Source of the DNA: Magnetovibrio sp.
Lineage (GTDB): Bacteria; Pseudomonadota; Alphaproteobacteria; Rhodospirillales; Casp-alpha2
Length of the DNA: 64,000 nt
Reading direction: 5' to 3'
Assembly: GCA_002721825.1 (NCBI GenBank)
Contig: PBLS01000008.1
Span: 1 to 64,000 of the forward strand
Part shown: positions 1 through 10,186 of the stretch, piece after piece
Layout: each line of letters starts with the position of its first letter
How positions within the stretch are numbered: position 1 is the first letter of the stretch
Notes under the pieces: generated by a model
What the model was told of the DNA's origin: nothing
The model's input: the letters and a program-made list of their open reading frames with translations, nothing else
The model's database searches: none
Program-made: the position numbers and the translations under genes

Positions 1-654
1 ACAATTAAGCAGTTTTCTTAATTTTCGAACGGCAGCACCAGGACTAGACACGACCTTTGATATTAATGCGCACTGTATGGTTTGTGCTAAATGAGCCATA
101 GAAAATTGAGCCAGTAGAATTACATCACAGGCACCCAGAAGATGAGCAGTATCTATAACGATGTTATCGTGGGTTTTCTGATTTCCGTTAGTTAGTGCCT
201 CCCAAGCGCCAGGAGCGAGCTGGGTCTCAATTGTTATATCGAGCCCACGATTTTGGGCTAGTAATTCTAATTGGGCCTCTAGCATGGATAAAGTTACAGG
301 ATGGGTGGCGAGAAGACCGATATGTGGGCCACTTTCAATACCAATTTCGAACATGGCCTCATTGGGTTTCAGAGTAGGAAAGACAAATCGTTTCTGACAT
401 TCCTCCATTGCGGCTCCGAAAGCAGTACAGGTGAATAATAACCCGTCTATACGAGTGTCGGCAGCATAAGTCGCAAGCCGAACAAATCTCTCATGGATTT
501 CTTCAGTTAACTCTCCCGCGCCCTCGAGGATTTGGTTTAGTCCTTCATCCAGCAGGTTCCAATACTCTGCCTCCGGCCAGATCTCGTAAAATGCAAGTTC
601 AATCGGTGGGATAGCTGCACGGGTTGCATGAATCAATGCTATGCGAGCCGTCAT
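1..654 (-). CDS. Asp/Glu (hydantoin) racemase-family protein, 3' end truncated by window edge
   Basis: Reverse-strand frame open from ATG at 654 to the window edge (not in ORF track); reads MTARIALIHATRAAIPPIELAFYEIWPEAEYWNLLDEGL...RIDGLLFTCTAFG..., with a racemase-like Cys motif; start overlaps upstream stop as ATGA. Confidence 0.7.
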   Translation of the reverse strand, partial: MTARIALIHATRAAIPPIELAFYEIWPEAEYWNLLDEGLNQILEGAGELTEEIHERFVRLATYAADTRIDGLLFTCTAFGAAMEECQKRFVFPTLKPNEAMFEIGIESGPHIGLLATHPVTLSMLEAQLELLAQNRGLDITIETQLAPGAWEALTNGNQKTHDNIVIDTAHLLGACDVILLAQFSMAHLAQTIQCALISKVVSSPGAAVRKLRKLLNC

Positions 655-1710
655 TGTAACTCTGCAGCCACCGCATTGGCAAAGCTATCGGTATTTCCTA
701 GCCCCCCTAAATCGGGTGTTCTTTTATTAGAATTCAACAGCACCCGATCAACAGCAGTTTCAATAGATTTTGATGCTAAGCCGAGTTCGGGACGTAAAAA
801 TTTTTTTGAACCCCACTCCAACAGCATAGCCAAAGAAAGAATCATGGCAACTGGATTGGCGATATTTAGTCCCGCTATATCTGGTGCTGAGCCGTGTTGA
901 GCTTGAGCTGCGCATAAACTATCTCCAACCATTATGGAACCACCAAGGCCCAGTGAACCAGATAACTCGGTTGCAAGGTCAGAGATTATATCGCCATAGA
1001 AATTAGTTGCCACAATAACATCGAATCGTTCTGGATGTCGAACCAGGTGAGCGGTCATAGCATCGATCAGAATATCATCGATCTCTACGCTCGGAAATTC
1101 CTTTGCAACATTTTCGACACATTCAAGAAAAAGCCCATCGGTCATATGAAAACTATTTGCTTTATGCACCGCCGTGACTTTTTTACGCCGTCCTGTTGCC
1201 AATTCAAATGCGCGCCTTGCAATCCGATCACAGCAATACCGTGTGATTTTTCGTGTGGAAATAGCCATGTCGGGACTGAGCATAACCTCACCCCAACCCT
1301 TGTGACAGTTTCGATCAGGATAGAAACCTTCTGTTGCTTCTCGCATAATAACGAGATCAAGTCCCTTTTTACCTAAACCGAGCCCCTCACGTGTGCGCGC
1401 TGGTCGTATGTTCGCGTATAGATCAAGCCCGACACGAAAACTTGCCGAAATATTGAGTCCTCCATCTTCTGGTGGAGGATATTCTGCGTGGGATTGGGTG
1501 CCTAAAATAATCCCATCAAATGTCTTGGCCATTGCGATTATTTCAGGACGAAGTGTGGTGCCGAACTGTTTCAGGCTTTCAAACCCTACAATTTCGTTTT
1601 GAAGAACAGTGTTGAGTTTAAACTTTTGGTCCGCGGCAGATAAGACGGTTACGGCAGCAGCGACGATTTCTGGCCCAATCCCGTCTGCAGGTAAAACAAG
1701 AATCTTCAAC
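651..1710 (-). CDS. Isocitrate/isopropylmalate dehydrogenase family protein (LeuB/tartrate dehydrogenase-like)
   Basis: Reads LKILVLPADGIGPEIVAAAVTVL..., DILIDAMTAHLVRHPERFDVIVATNFYGDIISDLATELSGSLGLGGS; ORF extends to 1778 but the natural N-terminus is probably the TTG near 1710. Confidence 0.85.
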
Positions 1711-2015
1711 AGTGTCTCCGTGTCAGTTCTACAACCACTGAATAATAATATAGGCGAAAGTCCCAAAACTCCAAGCAATCTGAATGATCAGCATTAGTGG
1801 TATTTCGGTGTTGTCGGTATTTCGAAGAACAAATCGAGGACGGTTGTTTATCTGAGAAATAATTTAAATTAAAAGGCACCTCATATTAGGACCGTAAAGG
1901 ACTACGTAACACTTTTTTATCTTTAGATTTTGAAGACTTAAGATAACAATGTTGGAAGCCCAATCCCGATCACCATAGCAAATCATGTCATTACAGTAAT
2001 TAGCCGATAAATAAC

Positions 2016-2255
2016 TCAATTACGCCTTTCGTGCAGCCACAACATAGCGAAAATAGCGATTAGGGCAGGTTGAATTATAATGAACAACCAGATGTTAAGC
2101 GCCTCATAAGATATTCCCGTGATACTGCATGCCCACTGCAAGATATACACACAGGCCCAAAAGACATCATTGACGATGTCTGGAGGCACATAATCAAAGG
2201 CTGACTGAATACGCTCAACCATAGCGTTGATCCAGAAAATACCTGTGTTCGCCAT
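2016..2255 (-). CDS. Small predicted membrane protein of unknown function
   Basis: 79 aa ORF with a hydrophobic segment (ALNIWLFIIIQPALIAIFAMLWLHERRN); 17 bp downstream of another small ORF. Confidence 0.4.
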   Translation of the reverse strand: MANTGIFWINAMVERIQSAFDYVPPDIVNDVFWACVYILQWACSITGISYEALNIWLFIIIQPALIAIFAMLWLHERRN

Positions 2256-2272
2256 AAACCTCTCTTACCAAT

Positions 2273-2545
2273 TTACTTAGCCCAATTTTCAAACTTACCA
2301 TCTTCCTTTGCCCAAATGCTTTCATGCTTGACTGGAGATTGATCAGCGAATCTGATGCGACCCGCGGCATCGGTAGTGAACGAGCGTAGCCCTGCACGAG
2401 CATTAGGGTCTGAACTTGCCAACGTTGCTTTCATCTCAACACTAGACTGACTTGAAGGAGCCGTGGCTTGTAGAGGGGTATCAGATGCTAGGTATGCGAT
2501 AGCACCTGTGTAAATGAAAGCAGCAGCTATAGTTTCTAAAATCAT
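2273..2545 (-). CDS. Small hypothetical protein with N-terminal hydrophobic/signal-like segment
   Basis: 90 aa ORF starting MILETIAAAFIYTGAIAYLAS; same strand and close to 2016..2255. Confidence 0.4.
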   Translation of the reverse strand: MILETIAAAFIYTGAIAYLASDTPLQATAPSSQSSVEMKATLASSDPNARAGLRSFTTDAAGRIRFADQSPVKHESIWAKEDGKFENWAK

Positions 2546-2896
2546 TTGGTGTTCCTTAATTATCTACAGATGTCTCTCCAAAAGGATGGAGACAGGTGGA
2601 GACAAATACTGATCGCTAGACATTCAGCCTCGCCACCACCTGCCTCCCAGGGGAGGACAACAAAGTGGTTAATCACGAGGATGATTTCTAAATAGGAAAA
2701 AGGGCCTTCAAATGGCCAACTGTGGGCAATACGAAGGTCATTTCATGGCGAGAATGTGTCCTCTCAGGAGACGTTCTAAAGGGACGATTGAAGAGCTTTC
2801 TTTTCCACATTTCTGTAAATAGACTGGAACCGATTCTTGGGAGTTGCGCCATGGTTGATATGATTTTGGGATCGCTCTGACACCTAAGCTGCGTTT

Positions 2897-3499
2897 TTAA
2901 TTCGAATCCTTCCATATTGTTGGCCGATCCACATCGCGAAGTACCCCTACGTCATCAACATCAATATGAAAAACCACATTTGGATTCTTTTGGATAACTG
3001 TGTTACCGCCTCTATCGCCTTTAAGACACATCAATGATTCAAAATATCGCCTCGCAAATAAGACAGGATTCCCCGCCATTCCCGCACAAACCGGTTGACA
3101 GATCGCCCTTCCCTCCTCCGGATAAAACGCTTTTAATATTTTGCTTAATGTAATAGCCTCAACCCAGGGCATATCTCCTAAACAAACCAATACACCCTCA
3201 ACACTAGGGCTTAGCGCTCCAATGCCACGGCGGATCGATGAAGCCATGCCCTCTTTGTAATCAGGATTGTGAACACACTGCAAATTTAGATGACCGACTG
3301 CCTCTTCTATACGCTCAAATTCATGACCCGTAATTACTAAAACTGACTCTAATTCTGCCTCAGTTAATTGAACCGCGACCCTAGTAACCATCGGTTGTCC
3401 TTCGATATGAAATAGTAGTTTATTTTCGGAACCCGCGCGGGTTGACAACCCAGCAGCAAGCACTACTGCGGCTATGTTATGTTTCGGTTTATGTCCCAT
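2897..3499 (-). CDS. MobA-like / molybdenum cofactor nucleotidyltransferase family protein
   Basis: IAAVVLAAGLSTRAGSENKLL nucleotidyltransferase signature, VLVCLGDMPWV motif; divergent neighbour of xdhC/coxSM. Confidence 0.85.
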   Translation of the reverse strand: MGHKPKHNIAAVVLAAGLSTRAGSENKLLFHIEGQPMVTRVAVQLTEAELESVLVITGHEFERIEEAVGHLNLQCVHNPDYKEGMASSIRRGIGALSPSVEGVLVCLGDMPWVEAITLSKILKAFYPEEGRAICQPVCAGMAGNPVLFARRYFESLMCLKGDRGGNTVIQKNPNVVFHIDVDDVGVLRDVDRPTIWKDSN

Positions 3500-3615
3500 A
3501 TTTCTGATCTCTCAGAAAAGCACACTGAAACTTTCGATCGAAAAAGCTTGGTTGCAAAGGCCAGATTTGGTTTGTTTTAAACATCTTCGTAAAAATTCTT
3601 ATGGGTTAAAACCAG

Positions 3616-4659
3616 ATGCAGTTCCAAAATAACAGTAATCTCGATGATTCTATTATAAGCCAAGCGATTGAGTGGGACAAAGCCGGACGAAATTCAGTAC
3701 TCGCTACCGTGGTTCAAACTTGGGGGTCTTCGCCATGTCCTGTCGGGAGCCAACTAGTTATACGTGATGACGGTGCGTTCCAAGGTTCAGTGTCCGGTGG
3801 TTGCATCGAGGGAGAGGTTGTTACGGAAGCATTAGCGCTAATTCGCAAAGCTGGCGACTTTAAAACGCTAGATTTTGGAGTTTCTGATAAAGATGCTTGG
3901 CAAGTTGGCCTCGCTTGTGGCGGCAAAATATCTGTATTTATCAAATACCTTGATGAATACACAATAACCGTTCTTGAAGAACTCGCAAACACAACCCTGT
4001 CGAATAAGAAAGTTGCTTTAATAATAAACCTAACGAGTGGGTCACACTACCTTTGGTTAAACCACCCCCTAAAAACCAGAAACTCTGAAATAGCCGAAGC
4101 TCATATTCTGGATCTAAAAGCCCGTTTTATTTCTGATAGCAGTGGCCTTATAGGGAAAGCTACAAATATAGCATTATTTGCACGAATCTATAACTCGCGT
4201 CTGCGAATGTTTATTATTGGCGCCGTACACATTGCACAGAGTCTTGCCGAGTATGCCGTTAGTGCTGGATATGACGTCACCGTTATTGACCCTCGTGATA
4301 CGTGGAACACACACGAGCGTTTTCCAGAAATAAACCTTGACCGTCGATGGCCCACAACTGCTATAAAAGAATTACAACCAGACAATCGGACAGCAATAGT
4401 AACTCTGAGTCACGACCCAAAACTTGATGATACCGCTTTGCTAGCCGCCTTTGAAACAAAGGCCTTTTATATCGGGTGTTTAGGGAGCAGGAAAACCCAC
4501 GAATCAAGGTTATACCGGCTCCACAAAAGTGGGGTCCCGGAAGAGCAAACTGCAAGAATCCACGCTCCGGTCGGTCTCGACATAGGGGCTGAAAACCCAA
4601 CCGAAATAGCAATATCTATTATAGCACAAATTACTCAGACGCTCCGTCAACCTAACTGA
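3616..4659 (+). CDS. XdhC/CoxI family protein (molybdenum hydroxylase maturation)
   Basis: VLATVVQTWGSSPCPVGSQLVIRDDGAFQGSVSGGCIEGEV and FIGCLGSRKTHESRL...IHAPVGLDIGAENPTEIAISI XdhC motifs. Confidence 0.9.
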   Translation: MQFQNNSNLDDSIISQAIEWDKAGRNSVLATVVQTWGSSPCPVGSQLVIRDDGAFQGSVSGGCIEGEVVTEALALIRKAGDFKTLDFGVSDKDAWQVGLACGGKISVFIKYLDEYTITVLEELANTTLSNKKVALIINLTSGSHYLWLNHPLKTRNSEIAEAHILDLKARFISDSSGLIGKATNIALFARIYNSRLRMFIIGAVHIAQSLAEYAVSAGYDVTVIDPRDTWNTHERFPEINLDRRWPTTAIKELQPDNRTAIVTLSHDPKLDDTALLAAFETKAFYIGCLGSRKTHESRLYRLHKSGVPEEQTARIHAPVGLDIGAENPTEIAISIIAQITQTLRQPN

Positions 4660-4775
4660 TGCTAGTTTATTTTAACCACTATCTTTTCTATATACCACCA
4701 GATACATTACATTACGCTATGTGATGCGCGCCAAAAAGCCGTCCGTAAGTTTCTTTAATTGGGGAGGAAGGCGAT

Positions 4776-5246
4776 ATGACAACCGTTTCCATGACTGTAA
4801 ATGGTAAAGTTGTCACCCATGAAGTGAAAAACCATACGCTCCTAATAGATTTTATTAGGGAAACCCTAGATTTAACGGGAACGCACGTGGGGTGTGATAC
4901 GAGCCAATGCGGCACCTGCACAATTCATGTTAACAACATGTCAGTAAAAGCCTGTACCATGTTAGCCCTACAAGCTGAAGGTGCTGAAATATTGACAATA
5001 GAAGGCGTTGCCAACGCAAATGTGTTGCACCCCATGCAACAAGCTTTCGCGCAAAATCATGGTTTACAGTGTGGATTCTGCACCCCTGGTATGATTATGA
5101 CTGCGCTTGCGCTAATTAAAGATAATCCGAATCCGACCGAAGAAGAAGTGCGCCTCGAACTTGACGGTAATCTCTGCAGATGTACCGGGTACCAAAATAT
5201 AGTCACAGCAATTCTTGAAGGCGCTAGAGCAATGAGGGCGCAATAA
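4776..5246 (+). CDS. CoxS-type (2Fe-2S) subunit of a xanthine/CO dehydrogenase family enzyme
   Basis: [15 protein letters not shown] and [17 protein letters not shown]...[15 protein letters not shown], both 2Fe-2S Cys motifs. Confidence 0.93.
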   Translation: MTTVSMTVNGKVVTHEVKNHTLLIDFIRETLDLTGTHVGCDTSQCGTCTIHVNNMSVKACTMLALQAEGAEILTIEGVANANVLHPMQQAFAQNHGLQCGFCTPGMIMTALALIKDNPNPTEEEVRLELDGNLCRCTGYQNIVTAILEGARAMRAQ

Positions 5247-6073
5247 TGTTATCGGAATTTAACTATCATCGCCCAGAGTCTCTAGATGATGCAATTGAGT
5301 TAATCAATACTACCGTGGATGGACTATTCCTGGCAGGCGGTCAAACCATATTGCCTTTGATGAAACATAACCTTGCAACGCCTACTGATATTATAGACCT
5401 GGCATCTATAGAAGAGCTCAAGGGAATTTCAGTAAATGATGAATCAATAACCATTGGGGCAATGACTTCACACACAACGGTAGCTAAGTCCCAAATTGTT
5501 AGGGATAACTTTCTTTCATTGGCTGAGCTCGCAGGCGCTATAGGAGATCCGCATATTCGTAACAAAGGTACCATAGGGGGCTCAATCGCCTACAATGATC
5601 CCGCAGCTGATTACCCCGCAGCCCTGTTAGGTCTCGGAGCGACTGTTTTTACAAACAAACGTGAAATAAGCGCTGATGATTTTTTTGTTGATATTTTCGA
5701 AACAGCACTCGAAGAAGGAGAGCTAATAATACGCATTGATTTTCCTTTTGTGGATTGCACAGCTTATGAAAAATTTGCAAACCCGGCATCCCTGTTTGCG
5801 CTTGTTGGCGTAATGGTCAGTCGGAACGATTCAATTGTACGTGTTGCCGTAACGGGAGCTGGGCCAAGCGTCTTCCGAATTAATCAGATAGAAAAAGCTC
5901 TCGAAGCAAGTTTTACGGCTGCAAGTCTTGACGAAGTTCCAATTAAACATGCTGATTTAAATACTGATTTGCATGCTTCTGCTGAATACCGAGCACATTT
6001 AATAAAAGTTCTTGCAGCGCGGGCTGTTCGCAAAGCCGCAAACCAGTTAGATCAAAAAGCACCACATCTTTGA
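5246..6073 (+). CDS. CoxM-type FAD-binding subunit of a xanthine/CO dehydrogenase family enzyme
   Basis: LAGGQTILPLMK and GTIGGSIAYNDPAADYPAALLGLGA FAD-binding motifs; start overlaps the stop of the CoxS gene. Confidence 0.92.
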   Translation: MLSEFNYHRPESLDDAIELINTTVDGLFLAGGQTILPLMKHNLATPTDIIDLASIEELKGISVNDESITIGAMTSHTTVAKSQIVRDNFLSLAELAGAIGDPHIRNKGTIGGSIAYNDPAADYPAALLGLGATVFTNKREISADDFFVDIFETALEEGELIIRIDFPFVDCTAYEKFANPASLFALVGVMVSRNDSIVRVAVTGAGPSVFRINQIEKALEASFTAASLDEVPIKHADLNTDLHASAEYRAHLIKVLAARAVRKAANQLDQKAPHL

Positions 6074-6105
6074 TCATTTTAATTCTAATTACATAAAGGC
6101 CGAAA

Positions 6106-6477
6106 CTAACGTTTATCGTTTTTATATCTTTCTATAAATTTCTCAATGCCAGTACGCGCACGCAGAGCATCCCCACCTACGATTTCCGCACGCAGATGAA
6201 TAATCACTAAAGTCATGGCAGTTAGCTCTGCCTGGTTATTATTCCTGCGTGCCTCTCTATGCAATTTTCGATATTCATAATGTGCACGCCGCAAATTCAC
6301 AGGTTCTGTTCCAAACATTTTGTGTGCTCTATGTAATTCTGCGGAAACGGTCCCAGCTATTTTTGAAAGCCGGCTATCCGCAAACATTTTTTCCGCCTGT
6401 TCAATAATAATTGGTAAATCACGGTTTAATTGCCGCGATTGACGTTTTTTAAATATATCAAATAGAATAAAAGCCAC
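6106..6477 (-). CDS. Hypothetical protein, basic and predicted helical
   Basis: 123 aa ORF, no family recognised. Confidence 0.45.
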   Translation of the reverse strand: MAFILFDIFKKRQSRQLNRDLPIIIEQAEKMFADSRLSKIAGTVSAELHRAHKMFGTEPVNLRRAHYEYRKLHREARRNNNQAELTAMTLVIIHLRAEIVGGDALRARTGIEKFIERYKNDKR

Positions 6478-6632
6478 CCAGACCTCAGAACAAATTCTAG
6501 AAAAACGCTATCTGAAAACCAATTATTAAATTAAACAGAACCATATTCACACACCCAGGGTCAAACAGACACAATATAATTTAAAAATGCTCAAGCATTG
6601 ATTTCAATGGTTTATCTGTGTAATCAGAAAGA

Positions 6633-8015
6633 ATGGTTGATACGCTAATTAAAGACGCTGATAACGCGATACCAATCACAATTGTTAAAACGCCAGATTT
6701 CATCAATTGGATTGAAAAGCAACCCAAAGCCGTACAGCGTTGGACAGCCACCACCGTTTTAAATGGCGAACCCGGATCACTGAGATTGCTCAATGATGGA
6801 AATGGCGAATTAACTCAGGTGATATTCTGCGTACCAGAGAATCCCACATTATGGGATTGGGCGCCCATAGCCACTGAATTGCCCGTTGGGACGTACACCG
6901 TAGATAATTCCTTTTCGAATGGAGAAGTGCAGGATCTCATTATTGCCTGGGGTTTAGCCCAATATCGTTTTGATAAGTACAAATTCGACGAGAGAGGTTT
7001 GCCTTCGTTGGCAGTCCCTAAAACGGCAGATCTTATGGCCGCTAAACGAACGATACGTTTCACCAACCTAGCCCGAGATCTTATAAATACTCCTGCCTCT
7101 GATATGGGGCCTGATAATTTGGCAGATGAAGCCACTGATTTGGCCAATGAGTATGGTGCAGGAATTAACATCATTGTCGGCGACGACCTTCTGACTGCTA
7201 ATTACCCCGCTGTTCACGCAATCGGCCGTGCACATGACCGTGCTCCAAGATTAATTGATCTCACGTGGGGCGATAAAAGCGCAGTTAAAATAACATTGGT
7301 TGGCAAAGGGGTTTGTTTTGACACCGGCGGTCTAAACATGAAAACGAATGCGGGCATGAAATTAATGCGAAAGGATATGGGTGGCGGTGCCCATGCACTA
7401 GCACTCGCTGGAATGATAATGGATGCTAAGTGGCCAGTTCGTTTACGGGTTCTAGTACCCGCAGTTGAAAACTCCATTTCCGGCAACGCTGTACGCCCTG
7501 GTGATATAGTTATGACACGAAAAGGATTAAGCGTTGAAATCACTAACACGGATGCAGAAGGTCGCGTGATATTAGCCGACGCCTTGCATGAAGCATCTTC
7601 TGAACAACCTCGGATTATTATCGATTTTGCCACATTAACAGGAGCTGGTCGCATAGCGCTCGGCTCAGATATGCCAGCCCTTTTCTGTAATGATGACAAA
7701 ATAGCTGAAAGTATCCTTGCTGCTTCTTCAACGACCAATGATCCTTTATGGAGAATGCCACTTTGGCAAGGTTATGCAAAAAAGATAAAAAGCAAATTTG
7801 CCGATTTAAATAATGCCCCTGAGAGCAGTTTTGGTGGAGCTATCACAGCAGCCTTATTCCTTGAGCAATTTGTTGGAGAAAATATCCCTTGGGCACATAT
7901 AGATCTTATGGCCTGGAATCTAGTGTCTAGTCCTGGTCGTCCAGAAGGCGGTGAAGCCATGGGCCTACGTGCCATATACTCTTCGCTTTACCAGAATATA
8001 AATTTTTCGGATTAG
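6633..8015 (+). CDS. M17 family leucyl aminopeptidase
   Basis: VGKGVCFDTGGLNMKTNAGMKLMRKDMGGGAHAL and NTDAEGRVILADAL M17 signatures. Confidence 0.95.
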   Translation: MVDTLIKDADNAIPITIVKTPDFINWIEKQPKAVQRWTATTVLNGEPGSLRLLNDGNGELTQVIFCVPENPTLWDWAPIATELPVGTYTVDNSFSNGEVQDLIIAWGLAQYRFDKYKFDERGLPSLAVPKTADLMAAKRTIRFTNLARDLINTPASDMGPDNLADEATDLANEYGAGINIIVGDDLLTANYPAVHAIGRAHDRAPRLIDLTWGDKSAVKITLVGKGVCFDTGGLNMKTNAGMKLMRKDMGGGAHALALAGMIMDAKWPVRLRVLVPAVENSISGNAVRPGDIVMTRKGLSVEITNTDAEGRVILADALHEASSEQPRIIIDFATLTGAGRIALGSDMPALFCNDDKIAESILAASSTTNDPLWRMPLWQGYAKKIKSKFADLNNAPESSFGGAITAALFLEQFVGENIPWAHIDLMAWNLVSSPGRPEGGEAMGLRAIYSSLYQNINFSD

Positions 8016-8102
8016 CATTAGGTGAAAAGGCGCGTGTCTTAAACTGATTATATTTTAAAGGTTAGAATCAATGTGGGGCTCTGTGTAGCATAAGCTATAG
8101 CC

Positions 8103-9119
8103 CTAACCCTCGGCCTTCTGCGCATTCGGGTGTTTTGACTTCCTAAACCGGTTTAAATAGGTTGGAAGGACGGCTTCCGCTGGTTTCGCAGAGATCCCTA
8201 GTTCTTTAAAACCAGGTACTATACCCGATACAATATTATCAACCTGCATCAATTTTACCTGATCAACCGTAAGGAGCGGTTTTGGTAATTTTTGTAAAAA
8301 CATAGCCTGCACTGAAGCAACGCTATATGGTATAGGAATCAAAACACGTTTGCGCCCCGTTACAGTATAAATTAGCTCAATAATTTCCTTAAAACTGTAA
8401 ATTCGAGGTCCACCAAGCTCGTAAATAAGCCCCATACTTTCAATGCTTTCAAGAGCTTGGATTATTGCCTTGGTAATATCGCACACGAATACCGGCTGAA
8501 ACCGACATCCGCCGTTTCCAAAAAAATTAATAAGGCCCCCACCTTGCCTGTCAAAGCTAAAATTTGGTATTGCTGGCGCGCCAAAAACTGGCATGAATGG
8601 CATAAAACGCATTAGGCTAGCGAATGTATTAAAAAAACTATCCTCTGCACCAAATATGACACTAGGCCTAAAAATAACCGCCTCTTTAAAATTTTCTAAA
8701 ACGGCCTTTTCTCCCATGGCTTTCGACGTCGCGTATTCAGATGGGCTATTTAAATCTGCACCAAGTGCCGAAATGTGCACTAATCTTTTCACTCCCGCAG
8801 CAGCAGACGCTTGCGCTACATTGCGAGCCGCCTCAATATGCACGCTCTTAAAAGTCTGTTGACCACTTGGATAAAGAATGCCAGCCAGGTTAATGACTTC
8901 GCTGGCACCATCAACCGCATTTGCAACCTGTGCAATATCTGTAACATCGGTTTGAATAGGCACTATTTGCCCAACATCGCCTGAAGTCTTCAAAAGAGAC
9001 GCCACTTCAAAATTACGAGCCGCCACCCTTATTTCAGCACCACTTATCGCTAGTCTATTCACTAAATTGCGTCCAACAAAACCCGTCCCCCCAAAAACTG
9101 AAATCACTTTTCTATTCAT
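8103..9119 (-). CDS. NAD(P)-dependent epimerase, complex I NDUFA9-like subunit family
   Basis: VISVFGGTGFVGRNLVNRLAISGAEIRVAAR Rossmann motif and LVHISALGADLNSPSEYATSKAMGEKAV, characteristic of the NDUFA9 family. Confidence 0.88.
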   Translation of the reverse strand: MNRKVISVFGGTGFVGRNLVNRLAISGAEIRVAARNFEVASLLKTSGDVGQIVPIQTDVTDIAQVANAVDGASEVINLAGILYPSGQQTFKSVHIEAARNVAQASAAAGVKRLVHISALGADLNSPSEYATSKAMGEKAVLENFKEAVIFRPSVIFGAEDSFFNTFASLMRFMPFMPVFGAPAIPNFSFDRQGGGLINFFGNGGCRFQPVFVCDITKAIIQALESIESMGLIYELGGPRIYSFKEIIELIYTVTGRKRVLIPIPYSVASVQAMFLQKLPKPLLTVDQVKLMQVDNIVSGIVPGFKELGISAKPAEAVLPTYLNRFRKSKHPNAQKAEG

Positions 9120-9310
9120 TGGCTTCCACCCTATTTATGGTTTGTCATCATATCAACTTGATAGTGGATGGATTATTATACGTAATCTACTTCAATCGCA
9201 CGTAACAAAAATTTTGCAACAGCGAATTTTTGACCAAAGCTCTATTGACATCTAATATTTAGCACAATAATCAAGTCTCCCTGCGCACCAAGTTAGGATC
9301 CAAATATCTA

Positions 9311-9397
9311 GCCCAGGTGGCGGAATTGGTAGACGCGCAAGTTTCAGGTACTTGTGGCCGCAAGGTCGTGGAAGTTCGAGTCTTCTCCTGGGCACCA
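9311..9397 (+). tRNA. tRNA-Leu, anticodon CAG, CCA encoded
   Basis: Acceptor gcccagg/cctgggc, anticodon arm caagt-ttCAGgt-acttg, T-arm with GTTCGAGTC, variable arm of a class II tRNA, 3' ACCA encoded. Confidence 0.95.
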
Positions 9398-9456
9398 TTT
9401 TCGGTCATAGTAGCCATGTTTTTTTGGCCGACAACAACAAACCGAGGCATAGCCCA

Positions 9457-10095
9457 TTGAAATATTTTCCTGCGAAAACACCAAATGCAATAAATGTGTA
9501 CGAGGGAGACTTGCCCAAGGGGTTGAAGTTCTCCGATGGTTGCGCAATCGATACAGAAACCCAAGGCCTTAGACCGATAAGGGACCGCCTCTGTGTAGCG
9601 CAAATTTCCGCGGGGGATGGAGTTTGTTATGTAGTCCAATTCGCGCCAGGTAAATACGAGGCACCTAACCTTTGCAATATTTTATCCGATCCAAGCATCG
9701 TAAAAATCTTCCACTACGCACGTTTCGATGTAGCCATTTTAAAGCACTATCTAGATGCCGATATAAATTCGATATTCTGCACAAAAATCGCCTCAAAGCT
9801 TGTTAGAACCTACACCGATAAGCATGGCCTAAAGGATCTAGCAAAGGAGCTACTTGATATTGATATCTCAAAAGAACAGCAATCCTCTGATTGGGCATCG
9901 GAAAAACTGACCCGCGATCAAATCCAATACGCTATAAATGATGTCCTCAATTTACATGCTATACGTGAACGTCTTGACATAATGCTCAAACGGGAAAACC
10001 GGCGGCACCTCGCACAAAGATGTTTTGAATTTATTTCGACTAGAGCAGAGCTTGATTTAAGAGGATGGGCTGAAACAGACATATTTTCCCATTGA
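9457..10095 (+). CDS. Ribonuclease D / 3'-5' exonuclease
   Basis: CAIDTETQGLRPIRDRLCVAQIS, IFHYARFDVAILKHYL, YAINDVLNLHAIRERL, matching DEDD exonuclease motifs. The ORF-track start at 9352 lies inside the tRNA; a TTG near 9424 or 9457 is more plausible. Confidence 0.88.
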   Translation: MKYFPAKTPNAINVYEGDLPKGLKFSDGCAIDTETQGLRPIRDRLCVAQISAGDGVCYVVQFAPGKYEAPNLCNILSDPSIVKIFHYARFDVAILKHYLDADINSIFCTKIASKLVRTYTDKHGLKDLAKELLDIDISKEQQSSDWASEKLTRDQIQYAINDVLNLHAIRERLDIMLKRENRRHLAQRCFEFISTRAELDLRGWAETDIFSH

Positions 10096-10186
10096 GCAGA
10101 AAATGTTACGCAAATTCTTAAACTAGATCAATTGACCTGACATAGACTAGGTTTCATGATACACAGGCATAACGTTATGAACTCGC

